Assembly (NCBI RefSeq): GCF_018798885.1
Contig: NZ_CP076361.1
Coordinates: 682,001 to 746,000 of the forward strand
Source of the DNA: Gemmobacter fulvus
GTDB lineage: Bacteria; Pseudomonadota; Alphaproteobacteria; Rhodobacterales; Rhodobacteraceae
Direction of reading: 5' to 3'
DNA length: 64,000 nucleotides
The notes beneath the pieces were generated by a model. The model saw only the letters and a list, made by a program, of their open reading frames with translations, did no database searches and was not told the DNA's origin. Position 1 is the first letter of the stretch, and each line of letters opens with the position of its first letter. Positions 16,006 to 24,129 of this stretch are shown here, piece by piece. Position numbers and translations under genes: made by a program.

Positions 16006-17025
16006 TCAGTCGCGCGGCGGCATGGCGCCACTGATCCCCCGCACGCCGTTCAGACGGCGGCGTTCGTCATTCGGGTTGACCCCGAACGCCTCGGCATAGT
16101 GCCGCGCCATCGGGGTAGAGCTGGCATAACCCACGCTTTGCGCAATTTCGGTGATCGTATCGGTGGAATAGAGCACCCGCTGCCGCGCTTTTTTCAGACG
16201 CATCAGCCGGTAGTATTTCAGCGGACTTTGCCCGGTGGCCTGTTTGAAACAGCGTTCCAGATGCCGCTCCGACAGATCGACCGCCGCCGCCACATCGGCA
16301 ATCTGCACCGGATCCTCGATATGATCGGCAAAGATGCGGATGGCAGCCCGGATCGGCTGCGGCAGCATGTCATCGGTGCCGCCCTGTTTGGCAACCGGGA
16401 TCTTCTGGCTCGCATCCTCTTCACGCACGAACGGATGCTGGAACCAGCAGGCAACCTCGGTCATCGTCTCGCGGCCCAGCCGTTCCTCGATCAGCCGCAG
16501 CATCAGGTCAAACACCGCCCCCGCCCCTGACACGGTATAGCGCCGCCGGTCGCGGATGATCACGCTGGGGCTGGCGGCAATATCAGGAAACTCGGCCTTG
16601 AACGCCGCCTCGTAACACCAATGCACCGAACAGCGGTGCCCTGACATCAGACCCGAGCGGGCCAGCGGGAAGATGCCGCCCGAAAACGCCCCCAGCACCA
16701 CGCCCGACCGATCCAGCCAGCGCAACTGCCCATTGGCCTTGCGCGGGTTTTCAAAGCGCGAAGTCGGGCTGGCCAACACCATCACATCATCCAGACCCAC
16801 GCTTCCGGCCTCGATCTTGTCCAGCGCCATGTCCGGGTCAAACCGCACCTCGGCGGACGAGCGCACCGGCAAGCCGGTTTCGCTGATCAGCGTCCAGGAA
16901 AACTCGCGCCGCCCGGTGATTTCATTGGCCGCGCGCAGCGGTTCGATTGCGGATGTGAGGCAGGCCATGGGAAAGCCGTCCATCAACAGAAAGCCCATCC
17001 GGGCCGGCGCCATCATTTGTGCCAT
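16006..17025 (-). CDS. GlxA/GbdR-like AraC-family transcriptional regulator with DJ-1/PfpI domain
   Basis: A 339-residue regulator. Residues ~8-190 form a DJ-1/PfpI (class I amidotransferase-like) sensor domain; residues ~230-330 are two AraC helix-turn-helix motifs (VQIADVAAAVDLSERHLERCFK and ITEIAQSVGYASSTPMARHYAEAF). The nucleophile-elbow position reads AFSGGIFPLA, so the usual cysteine is replaced by serine and the domain is probably a ligand sensor. GbdR of this family senses dimethylglycine, which fits a location beside mgd and dmm. Start ATG 17025 follows GAGGG. It diverges from an XRE/cupin regulator across 83 bp. Confidence 0.85.
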   Translation of the reverse strand: MAQMMAPARMGFLLMDGFPMACLTSAIEPLRAANEITGRREFSWTLISETGLPVRSSAEVRFDPDMALDKIEAGSVGLDDVMVLASPTSRFENPRKANGQLRWLDRSGVVLGAFSGGIFPLARSGLMSGHRCSVHWCYEAAFKAEFPDIAASPSVIIRDRRRYTVSGAGAVFDLMLRLIEERLGRETMTEVACWFQHPFVREEDASQKIPVAKQGGTDDMLPQPIRAAIRIFADHIEDPVQIADVAAAVDLSERHLERCFKQATGQSPLKYYRLMRLKKARQRVLYSTDTITEIAQSVGYASSTPMARHYAEAFGVNPNDERRRLNGVRGISGAMPPRD

Positions 17026-17059
17026 CACGCCCTCATATTTTTCGTTGAACTGCGGAAAT

Positions 17060-17075
17060 TTTCACTATAGTGAAA
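17060..17075. promoter_or_regulatory. Perfect palindrome TTTCACTATAGTGAAA between two regulators
   Basis: A 16-bp perfect palindrome in the 83-bp divergent gap, 33 nt before the XRE/cupin start. A second partial copy, TTTTTCACAGTGAC, begins 6 nt later (17082). It is probably an operator for autoregulation of the adjacent regulator. A related stretch, TTCACAGTTGAA, lies at 27291-27302 before mgsA. Confidence 0.55.
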
Positions 17076-17108
17076 CATCGCTTTTTCACAGTGACAGGGC
17101 CCTGCGCA

Positions 17109-17771
17109 ATGACCGACGCCTCTGAAGAGTTTCCGTCCGTTTCCCGCCTCAAGCCTGCGCTGGAGCAGGATCCGCACCGGGTGCGCGAGATCAGCGAACG
17201 CAACCTTGAAGCGGCGATTGGCCGCGAGGTGCGCGCCTTTCGCCGGGCGCAAGGAATGACGGTGGCCGATCTGGCGGGGGTGACCGGGCTGTCGATCGGG
17301 ATGCTGTCCAAGATTGAAAACGGCATCACCTCGCCCTCGCTCACCACACTGCAAATCCTCAGCCACGCCTTTTCCACCCCAATCACCAGCTTTTTCCGCC
17401 GGTTCGAGGAACGGCGCGAGGTGCAGCATGTGAAGGGGGGTGACCATCTCGAGATCGAGCGGCGTGGCACGCGGGCGGGGCATCAATACAATCTCCTCGG
17501 CCATATCGGCTCCAACTCCTCGGGGGTGGTGGTTGAACCCTATCTCATTACGTTAACTGAAGAATCCGACACCTTCCCCACCTTTCAGCATGACGGGATC
17601 GAACTGCTTTACATGATGGAAGGCGAGGTCATGTATCGCCATGGCGACCAGTTGTTCCACATGCAGCCCGGTGACAGCCTGTTCTTCGATGCAGATGCGC
17701 CGCACGGGCCGGAGGTCTTGCTGAAACTCCCGGCCCGGTATCTTTCGGTGATTTCCTACCCGCAGGCCTAG
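17109..17771 (+). CDS. XRE-family regulator with C-terminal cupin domain
   Basis: A 220-residue regulator. Residues ~35-95 contain an XRE helix-turn-helix (TVADLAGVTGLSIGMLSKIENGITSPSLTTLQIL); residues ~130-215 are a cupin barrel (GIELLYMMEGEVMYRHGDQLFHMQPGDSLFFDADAPHGPE) that likely binds a small ligand. ATG 17109 is preferred because an upstream in-frame GTG (17070) would place the palindromic operator inside the coding region. The gene ends 3 nt from the convergent dmmC. It is a candidate local regulator of methylamine genes (inference from position). Confidence 0.88.
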   Translation: MTDASEEFPSVSRLKPALEQDPHRVREISERNLEAAIGREVRAFRRAQGMTVADLAGVTGLSIGMLSKIENGITSPSLTTLQILSHAFSTPITSFFRRFEERREVQHVKGGDHLEIERRGTRAGHQYNLLGHIGSNSSGVVVEPYLITLTEESDTFPTFQHDGIELLYMMEGEVMYRHGDQLFHMQPGDSLFFDADAPHGPEVLLKLPARYLSVISYPQA

Positions 17772-17774
17772 GGT

Positions 17775-18821
17775 CTATTCGTCGGCCCACCAGCCCGGCG
17801 AGGTGGGCTGGCCATCATCGAATTGCGACAGATACTCCAGCATCAGCGGCCGGTTGCGGATGAACCCCTTGTAGGTCGCAAGCTCCTCCGGCAGCCCACG
17901 CACCACCCGATGCAGACGGCGCGCCCATTTCGGCTGCGTCACCAGATCCTGAAAGCTGATCAGATAACAGCGGATCGGAAACACGATGGCATTGGAGCGC
18001 GGCAGCCGGAACAGTGTCTGCAACTCGACCCGCAGATGCTGGCGCGCGCCGATGTTTTCCGGCGTCAGCGTGGTCTTGCCCGGCCCCCATTTGGGGTAAT
18101 TCTCCGGGCTGGTATCCAGCAGCGGATCCACCGTCATCGTCCAGTTGAATCGCCGCACCGGCGCGCCGTGCTGCAAGGCCAGCAGGAATTTCAGCGCCCG
18201 GTCGAACACGCCCAGCTCATGCGCCACCGGCACCGGCGCATGCCATTCGTGAAAGCTCATGCCTATGTCGAAATCAAGGCTCCAATCCGCCTGGGTCGTG
18301 ACCATGCCGGCCTCGATCCACAGCGTATCGTCGCGCTGATCCTGCAAGGTGAAATCACCCTGCGCCTGCCGGGTGATGTATTCCATCGGGCCGCAGGGCA
18401 GCGTGGTGTCATCCAGAAAGGTGAACTTCTGGTCGATGTTCAGGGGCCGGTTGATCCAGTGCCAGTGATTGCCATCCTTGGTCAGCGAAAACCATTGCGG
18501 GTAATCCCGCGCAAAGCTTTCCATGATCAGTTCCAGCAGATCCCAGCCCGCCAGCGTCATATGCGGCAGGCTCTGGCAGCGCAGCGGATCCTGCGCCAGA
18601 ACCTGCGCCCGGTCGCGCATCTCCGACACATAATGTTCGTCCACATCGAAAGTGTGTTCAAACACCGATCCGGGCCGCCCCGGCACATGCGGCTCCATGT
18701 TCACCGAATACATGTAGTCATCTTCGGGAAACGGGAACGGAAAGCGCTTGATGGCGCGGGGCGAGTTGCGGAAGGTGTAATCGTTGCGGAACGTCTCGTC
18801 GTGGAAGTAATCGAGGCTCAT
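17775..18821 (-). CDS. dmmC: Dimethylamine monooxygenase, heme oxygenase subunit (DUF3445)
   Basis: A 348-residue protein of the DUF3445 / heme-dependent oxidative N-demethylase alpha-subunit family, which uses a PAS-fold heme centre to demethylate secondary amines. Family-like segments include DWSLDFDIGMSFHEWHAPVPV and VELQTLFRLPRSNAIVFPIRCYL. It is the fourth gene of a dmmD-A-B-C run in the same order as described in marine Rhodobacteraceae, so I assign conversion of dimethylamine to methylamine plus formaldehyde. It starts 9 nt after dmmB. Symbols follow operon order; the subunit is called alpha (HodA) in another naming scheme. Confidence 0.9.
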   Translation of the reverse strand: MSLDYFHDETFRNDYTFRNSPRAIKRFPFPFPEDDYMYSVNMEPHVPGRPGSVFEHTFDVDEHYVSEMRDRAQVLAQDPLRCQSLPHMTLAGWDLLELIMESFARDYPQWFSLTKDGNHWHWINRPLNIDQKFTFLDDTTLPCGPMEYITRQAQGDFTLQDQRDDTLWIEAGMVTTQADWSLDFDIGMSFHEWHAPVPVAHELGVFDRALKFLLALQHGAPVRRFNWTMTVDPLLDTSPENYPKWGPGKTTLTPENIGARQHLRVELQTLFRLPRSNAIVFPIRCYLISFQDLVTQPKWARRLHRVVRGLPEELATYKGFIRNRPLMLEYLSQFDDGQPTSPGWWADE

Positions 18822-18830
18822 GGCGCGCTC

Positions 18831-19796
18831 CTAACGGTCGATGACAAGTGCAGCGCCTTCAAAGCGCGACACGCAGGGCATGATATGGCCGCCCGCCGAC
18901 TTTTGCTCGGGCGTCAGCCAATGGTCATTGTGCTGGATATGGCCATCGCAGCGCAGAACCCGGGTTTCACATTGGCCGCAGGCCCCGCCCCGGCACAGAT
19001 AGGGCGCATCCACCTCGGCCGCCTCCAGCGCCTCCAGCAGCGACTGGTTCGGCGCGACGGTGACGGTCTTGCCGCTCGCCGCCAGCTCCACGGTAAAGGC
19101 CTTGCCGACCGGCGGGGCCAGAAACTCCTCGGAATGCACGGCACCCTTGGGCCAGCCCATCGCCTCTGCGGTTTTCAACACCCAGCCGATCATGCCTTTC
19201 GGGCCGCAGACATAAAGATGCGTGCCCAGCGGCTGGCCGGACAGCAGCGCCACCAGATCAATCGCCTGCCCTTCGACATCGAAATAACGATGCACGCGGT
19301 CGCCATGGCGCGCCGTCAGCTCGTCCATATAGGCGCCGAGACTGCGGTCGCGCGCTGCATAATGCAGCTCGAACCGGGCATCCATCGCATCCAGCTGCGC
19401 CATCTGCGCAATGAACGGCGTGATGCCGATGCCGCCGGCAATCATCAGATGCTTTTTCGCCCGCAGATCCAGCGCGAACAGGTTCACCGGCGGCGAGATC
19501 AGCATCTTCTGCCCCGGCCGCACATGGCGGTGCATATACAACGAGCCGCCCCGCCCGGCCTCATCGCGCCGCACCGAAATCTCATAGCCGGAACGGTCCG
19601 ACGGATCCGACATCAGCGAATAGGGATTGAGCCGCCGCGTGCCGTGATCATCCATTTCCACCACGGTATGCGCCCCGCCCGAAAACGACGGCATCTCTGC
19701 CCCGTCCTCGCGCACAAAGCGGAAGCGCTTGATCAGCGCATTGACCTCGACCACCTCGGTCACGACGGTCGGAATTTTTGCTGCCCCCACACTCAT
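18831..19796 (-). CDS. dmmB: Dimethylamine monooxygenase reductase subunit (FNR-type, [2Fe-2S])
   Basis: A 321-residue electron-transfer protein like phthalate dioxygenase reductases. The N-terminal half is a flavin-binding barrel followed by a pyridine-nucleotide domain (IAGGIGITPFIAQ; VCGPKGMIGWVL). The C-terminal plant-type ferredoxin domain carries CRGGACGQC (Cx4Cx2C) and a later MPC cysteine for the [2Fe-2S] cluster. It passes electrons from NAD(P)H to the heme subunit. Its ATG overlaps the dmmA stop as ATGA, which supports stoichiometric production of the complex. Confidence 0.92.
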   Translation of the reverse strand: MSVGAAKIPTVVTEVVEVNALIKRFRFVREDGAEMPSFSGGAHTVVEMDDHGTRRLNPYSLMSDPSDRSGYEISVRRDEAGRGGSLYMHRHVRPGQKMLISPPVNLFALDLRAKKHLMIAGGIGITPFIAQMAQLDAMDARFELHYAARDRSLGAYMDELTARHGDRVHRYFDVEGQAIDLVALLSGQPLGTHLYVCGPKGMIGWVLKTAEAMGWPKGAVHSEEFLAPPVGKAFTVELAASGKTVTVAPNQSLLEALEAAEVDAPYLCRGGACGQCETRVLRCDGHIQHNDHWLTPEQKSAGGHIMPCVSRFEGAALVIDR

Positions 19797-20401
19797 TTGA
19801 ACCGCTCCACGGCTGGCGGAACCTCACCAGGGTCTTCCGCATCGATACAGACGCCCTGAAAGGCGGCGAGACGGCGCGAATAATGGTCGCGCACGAACAG
19901 GTTCAGCCCGCAATGGCTGCACACGAAGGGATCGGTGCGCACGTTTTCGGTGATGCCCTTGCAATGCACGCATTGCACGCGGCGCACCGTCGATCCGCGA
20001 TGTTCGGTCTGCACCGCATCATGCGGCAGCCCTGCCTCCATCGCATCGCGCTGCACCTGGCCCATCAGGCCCTCGGTGCCGGTCAGATAGATCTGCACCC
20101 CCATATGCGCATCACCCAGCGCCTTCACGATCCGCGACCGCGCCGCCGCATAGCTCGGCGCGCGGTGATACATCGCCGCCCCCAAGACCTCCAGCGCGGC
20201 ACTCCCATCTGTGCCATTCGGCCCCGGCATATAGATGATATGGGCCTTCGCCAGCATGTCGGGCGCCTGCGCCACCAGCGCCAGCACCGCCTCGGCCCCT
20301 TCGCCATCGGCCACGATCAGATGCGCCGGGCCGGGGCGCGGGCTCAGCACGCCATAGACCGGGCGCGAACGGATCGAAGGTTCAAACTGCGTCTTCGTCA
20401 T
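19793..20401 (-). CDS. dmmA: Dimethylamine monooxygenase subunit DmmA (zinc-ribbon C-terminus)
   Basis: A 202-residue protein. The N-terminal ~130 residues form an alpha/beta domain; the C-terminal part has two CxxC pairs (CVHC and CSHC, about 18 residues apart), a zinc-ribbon-like tail ending near RRLAAFQGVCIDAEDPGEVP. This matches the DmmA family, one of the three subunits required for dimethylamine oxidation. Start ATG 20401 (MTKTQFEPSIRSRP) is chosen because the longer frame runs back into dmmD. The 106-nt gap to dmmD holds a dispersed repeat, unusual inside an otherwise tight operon. Confidence 0.85.
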   Translation of the reverse strand: MTKTQFEPSIRSRPVYGVLSPRPGPAHLIVADGEGAEAVLALVAQAPDMLAKAHIIYMPGPNGTDGSAALEVLGAAMYHRAPSYAAARSRIVKALGDAHMGVQIYLTGTEGLMGQVQRDAMEAGLPHDAVQTEHRGSTVRRVQCVHCKGITENVRTDPFVCSHCGLNLFVRDHYSRRLAAFQGVCIDAEDPGEVPPAVERFK

Positions 20402-20424
20402 GTTGCATGTCCTGCTGCATTCAT

Positions 20425-20451
20425 CTTGGCCCAAATATCCCCGCCGGAGGC
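20425..20451 (+). repeat. Dispersed intergenic element, copy 2 (inside the dmm operon)
   Basis: The plus strand reads CTTGGCCCAAATATCCCCGC, continuing CGGAGGC, nearly identical to 6031-6056. It lies between dmmD and dmmA, transcribed on the minus strand. An adjacent inverted pair (CTCCCCCGGC at 20451-20460 with GCCGGGAG at 20477-20484) could form a hairpin in the dmm transcript. Confidence 0.5.
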
Positions 20452-20507
20452 TCCCCCGGCACCGTTCGCGCACCTGCCGGGAGAAAGCGGGGATCTCAGG
20501 CCAGCCC

Positions 20508-21644
20508 TCAGCCTTTGGCCGTGCGGCGCTTCTTCTCGATGTCATAGAATGGCATCGGGCTGCTGGTCGCGGCGATTTCGCCATGAGTTTCGCAATTCAC
20601 CACCAGTCTGGTGCTGTCATTGGCGCAATCCACCGGCAGGCGGGCGATGGCGATGGTGTGGTTGTTCAGCGGCGAATGCATCGCCTGCGTCACCACGCCG
20701 ACCTTCTTGCCATCCTTGAACACCGGCGCGCCATTGCCCGGCACGTTGGTTCCCTCCAGCTTCAGCCCCCAGATCTTGAAGCGTTCCTTGCCCTTCAGGC
20801 GGTAATGCTCTTCCGCGCCGCGGAAGCCGGTCTTGCCGGGCGAGACGGTGAAATCGAGGCCAAGCTCCCACAGCGTATCGCCGGGGCCCTCGTTCTCGAA
20901 CGGATACATCTCGGAATTGTCATAGGGGAAGAACAGCAGATAGCTTTCGGTGCGCAACAGATCCAGCGTGGTGAAGCGGCAGGGGATGATGCCCATCTCC
21001 TTGCCTTCGTCCAGAATCCGATCCCAGACCATCGGCGCGTCCTGACCGCGCACGAACAGCTCATAGCCGCGCTCGCCGGTATAGCCGGTGCGCGAGATCA
21101 TTGCGGGCTTACCGAACAGGCTGGTCTGCATATGACTGAAATAGGCCAGATCGCGGATGCCCGGCACGTGTTTGGCCAGATAGTCCACCGCCAGCGGCCC
21201 CTGCAGCGACAGGTCGTGCAGATTGTCGTCAAAGCGCATCGAGACATCGCGGCCCTGCGCATAGGTGCTGAGCTGTTCATGCCCGGCCCCCGATCCATGC
21301 ACCAGCATGAAGGCATTCGGGCCGGTGCGGTAGATCACGCAATCGTCGACGAACTTGCCCGCATCATTCAGCATGGCCGCATAGACCGAGCGGCCCGGCA
21401 TCAGCTTTTCCATGTTGCGGGTGGTGGCGCGTTCGATCACCTGGCTTGCCGCCGGGCCCATCAGTTGCACCTTCTTCAGCCCCGAGACATCCATCAGCCC
21501 GGCCTTGGTGCGGATCGCCATGTATTCGGCCATCGGATCGCCGTCATAGGACCAGGCGGTGCCCATGCCGCTCCAGTCTTCAAGGTTGGAGCCAAGCGCG
21601 CGGTGCCGGTCGGCCAGCGTCGAGAAACGCCAGGAATTGGTCAT
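20508..21644 (-). CDS. dmmD: GcvT-like folate-binding protein of the dimethylamine monooxygenase operon
   Basis: A 378-residue aminomethyltransferase (GcvT) homologue. VSGLKKVQLMGPAASQVIER, SLQGPLAVDYL, and ISRTGYTGERGYELFV are T-protein signatures. In dmmDABC operons this first gene is thought to catch the formaldehyde released from dimethylamine on tetrahydrofolate, and the related HODM complex includes a folate subunit. It heads the dmm transcript; the ATG follows AGGAGGAC, an excellent ribosome binding site. A conserved inverted-repeat motif lies about 98 nt upstream. Confidence 0.88.
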   Translation of the reverse strand: MTNSWRFSTLADRHRALGSNLEDWSGMGTAWSYDGDPMAEYMAIRTKAGLMDVSGLKKVQLMGPAASQVIERATTRNMEKLMPGRSVYAAMLNDAGKFVDDCVIYRTGPNAFMLVHGSGAGHEQLSTYAQGRDVSMRFDDNLHDLSLQGPLAVDYLAKHVPGIRDLAYFSHMQTSLFGKPAMISRTGYTGERGYELFVRGQDAPMVWDRILDEGKEMGIIPCRFTTLDLLRTESYLLFFPYDNSEMYPFENEGPGDTLWELGLDFTVSPGKTGFRGAEEHYRLKGKERFKIWGLKLEGTNVPGNGAPVFKDGKKVGVVTQAMHSPLNNHTIAIARLPVDCANDSTRLVVNCETHGEIAATSSPMPFYDIEKKRRTAKG

Positions 21645-21730
21645 GTTGTCCTCCTGTCAGAAGCATAGGATTTTCTTGGTTGGGAACAGTCTGGAGTCGA
21701 CTGCGCTGGAAATCAACAATCTTGTGCAAA

Positions 21731-21753
21731 AATATTTCCTGTCAGGTAATATT
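21731..21753 (-). promoter_or_regulatory. Candidate operator upstream of dmmD
   Basis: The plus strand reads TTTCCTGTCAGGTAA inside a 23-nt near-palindrome bounded by AATATT and AATATT (10 of 11 pairs match). Its centre is 98 nt before the dmmD start. Similar sites lie before the small-membrane-protein operon (centre 27148) and before tmm (centre 33295), in the same orientation and nearly the same spacing. Confidence 0.5.
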
Positions 21754-21800
21754 TCTGTCGCTTGCCTAAAGTTTCGTCGGAAACGGCCAAGCAAAGAAAA

Positions 21801-21826
21801 AGCGGCGGGGCCTGCGCCCCGCCGCT
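21801..21826 (-). terminator. Rho-independent terminator of the 560-aa permease gene
   Basis: An 11-bp stem (AGCGGCGGGGC / GCCCCGCCGCT, loop CTGC) is followed on the minus strand by TTTTTCTTTGC. It starts 18 nt after the permease stop. Confidence 0.9.
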
Positions 21827-21844
21827 GTCATGCTCTCATTCCGC

Positions 21845-23527
21845 TCAGGTTGGCAGCTGGAAGAACCAGTTGGCCCAAAGCACCACGCCTGCCCCGGCGG
21901 CCAGCGCCAGATAGGGCAGAACCCCGGCCTTGCGCTCGCCCAGATCGCCTTCGGTCAGGCCCAGATCGTCAAAGGCCTCTTTCGGGAACTTGCCGCCATC
22001 CTGCACATAGTGCCGGAACCAGAACACCGGCAGAATCAGCGCGGCAAAGATCGCCCCCGACCACAGGGCATTGGAATAGCCCCAGACCTTTGCACCCGCG
22101 CCGAGGAACAGCGCGTTCACGAAGGCCAGCACAGTGTTGATGCCGATCAGAACCGTCGGGGCCTTCCACGGGCGCGCGATATGGCCCGAATCGATCCGGT
22201 GGATCCAGCCGGCATTCAGGTTGAGGAAATTGAACGTGATGTAGCCGACATTGGAGATGGCCAGCACATAGAAATAGCCACCCGCATCCGAAGCCAGCGC
22301 CAGAAGGAACAGGTTGAAGCCCAGATCCGTCCACATCGCATTGGTCGGCGCGCCATGTTCGTTCACATGGCCAAGGAAGCGCGGCAGCCAGCCATCGCGC
22401 GAGCCCTGATACAGCGTGCGCGACGATCCGGCCATGGCGGTCATGATCGCAAGGAACAGCGCGAGGATCATCAGGATCACGAAGATCTGCGTCACCACCG
22501 GCCCGCCGCCGACAAGGCTGCCCAGAGCCTCGCCCACGCCCGTGCCATCCACGATGCCCGGTGCCAACATGCCCTGCGTGCCCAGAACGCCCTGGAAGGC
22601 GAAGGGAATGATGAAGAAGAACACGCAGCACAGCAGGCCGGAATAGAAGATCGCGCGGAAGGTATCGGTCTGCGGATTCTTGAATTCCGCCGTATAGCAG
22701 ACAGCGGTTTCAAAGCCGTAGGTCGACCAGGCCGCGATATACATCGCGCCAAGGAACAGCGTCCAGCCGCCCACATCCCATGCCCCGTCCACGCCGGAAT
22801 AGCTGGCGGTGGGCGGCACGATGCTGGTGACGTTCATCGTGTCGATGGCCCCGGTCAGGATCGGCACCAGACCGACCAGCAGCAGCGGGATCAGCACGAT
22901 CAGCGCCATCACCTTCTGCGATTTCGCCGTCGAGGCGATGCCGCGGTGCTGGATGGCGAAGATGATGAACATCAGAATCGCGCCAATCACGAAGGTGGAG
23001 TTGAAATGCAGCGTGCCAAGGCCCGGAATGGTCAGGCCCAGTGCTTCCCAGCTGCGCACCGCCGGTGTCAGCGCGGCGACCGCCTCTTCTGCCGTCTTGC
23101 CCGCATTGGCCGCCAGCCAGTCCAGCACCAGCTGGCTGTCTGCGGCGGGAATCGGGAACAGCGCGTTCAGGATATAGCCTGCCGCGATGGCACAGCCCAA
23201 AGACAGCACCGGCGACCAGGCAAACCAGTTGCACCAGACCGACAAAGGCGCAATCAGCTTGGAATACCGCAGCCAGGCGGTAGCGCCATAGACCGAGGCC
23301 CCGCCTGACTTGTTGCCGAACATGCCGGCCATTTCGGCATAGGTGAAGCTTTGCAGAAAGCCCATGATCATCGAAATGATCCAGACGACGAAGGCGGCCT
23401 TGCCCGCCACCCCGGCGATCCCGCCGATCGAGAAAAGCACCAGTGGCGGCACACCTGCCGCGACCCAGAAGGCGCCCTTCCAATCCAGTGCCCGGACGAG
23501 TTCGCCCGAAGCTTTTTCAGAAGCCAT
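21845..23527 (-). CDS. APC-superfamily amino acid/amine permease
   Basis: A 560-residue membrane protein with about twelve to fourteen hydrophobic helices, typical of the amino acid-polyamine-organocation superfamily (early motif GGIAGVAGKAAFVVWIISM; FGNKSGGASVYGATAW). The N-terminus MASEKASGELVRALDWKGAFW is cytoplasmic. Its place between dmmD and the second permease operon suggests uptake of a methylated amine or related compound; the substrate is not determined by sequence. ATG 23527 follows GGGAG; it has its own terminator. Its promoter probably lies in the AT-richer gap to 23829. Confidence 0.85.
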   Translation of the reverse strand: MASEKASGELVRALDWKGAFWVAAGVPPLVLFSIGGIAGVAGKAAFVVWIISMIMGFLQSFTYAEMAGMFGNKSGGASVYGATAWLRYSKLIAPLSVWCNWFAWSPVLSLGCAIAAGYILNALFPIPAADSQLVLDWLAANAGKTAEEAVAALTPAVRSWEALGLTIPGLGTLHFNSTFVIGAILMFIIFAIQHRGIASTAKSQKVMALIVLIPLLLVGLVPILTGAIDTMNVTSIVPPTASYSGVDGAWDVGGWTLFLGAMYIAAWSTYGFETAVCYTAEFKNPQTDTFRAIFYSGLLCCVFFFIIPFAFQGVLGTQGMLAPGIVDGTGVGEALGSLVGGGPVVTQIFVILMILALFLAIMTAMAGSSRTLYQGSRDGWLPRFLGHVNEHGAPTNAMWTDLGFNLFLLALASDAGGYFYVLAISNVGYITFNFLNLNAGWIHRIDSGHIARPWKAPTVLIGINTVLAFVNALFLGAGAKVWGYSNALWSGAIFAALILPVFWFRHYVQDGGKFPKEAFDDLGLTEGDLGERKAGVLPYLALAAGAGVVLWANWFFQLPT

Positions 23528-23829
23528 AGAGATACTCCCTGTTCCCTGTTGCACGGCCGGCGTGGTGGCGGGATGTTCCCCGTCCTTGGAAGTGCCGATC
23601 CGATGTCGTTGAATGCCACGGCCCCGATGTCAGGCCCGCGCAGCGCGTCACTGCCACCAGCCCGGTTGCACCATTGCGGATGCGCCGATGCCCTGTCTGG
23701 TCAGCTGCCATCAGATTGTCGCAGTCGGCGGCCAGCACAAAGCGTTATTTGCCTAGCAAGAAAAAAATTTTCTTAAGGATGACCCAAGATCGATCCACAC
23801 GCTTAGAAAAGCGGCGCCGGAAACAGCGG
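23528..23829. other. 302-bp gap with promoter region of the 560-aa permease
   Basis: No open frame here looks coding. The far half is AT-rich and has the palindrome TTGCCTAGCAA (about 23748-23758) followed directly by a second inverted repeat, AAGAAAAAAATTTTCTT (about 23759-23775). These lie 220-250 nt before the permease start and just past the end of the minus-strand 99-aa gene, so they may be an operator or a weak terminator. Confidence 0.4.
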
Positions 23830-24129
23830 TTACAGCTGCCGTTGTGGCGGTTGTGCGCCGGTCTGGGCATGCCGCCACAGCTCGAATCGGATGCGGGCGC
23901 GTTTGTAAGCGTCGAAGACAGCCATCGCCCAGACGAAGAATCCACCCGCGAACCGGCCAACGAAAGACACGTCAGGCCCGGCGGTCAGCAGGGTGAAGCC
24001 GCCCAGCAGCAGCAGAAAGAACAGGAAGATCAGGCCGCGCAGCGGCTCGTGGTTCCACACCTGCCCCGATCCGGGCAGCAGCAGCGCCGACAGCAGAACC
24101 AGATGCGGATTGGCCGGTTTCACGCGCAT
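23830..24129 (-). CDS. Small membrane protein, last gene of the permease operon
   Basis: A 99-residue protein of unknown function. It has two clear hydrophobic helices (about 9-25, and 30-50 LRGLIFLFFLLLLGGFTLLTAG) plus a possible third (FAGGFFVWAMAVFDAYKR), then a basic tail. The N-terminal LPGSGQVWNHEPLRG looks like the short amphipathic turn of TM2-like proteins. The ATG overlaps the end of the 229-aa gene by about 10 nt, so it belongs to the same transcript. I do not recognise a characterised homologue. Confidence 0.7.
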   Translation of the reverse strand: MRVKPANPHLVLLSALLLPGSGQVWNHEPLRGLIFLFFLLLLGGFTLLTAGPDVSFVGRFAGGFFVWAMAVFDAYKRARIRFELWRHAQTGAQPPQRQL

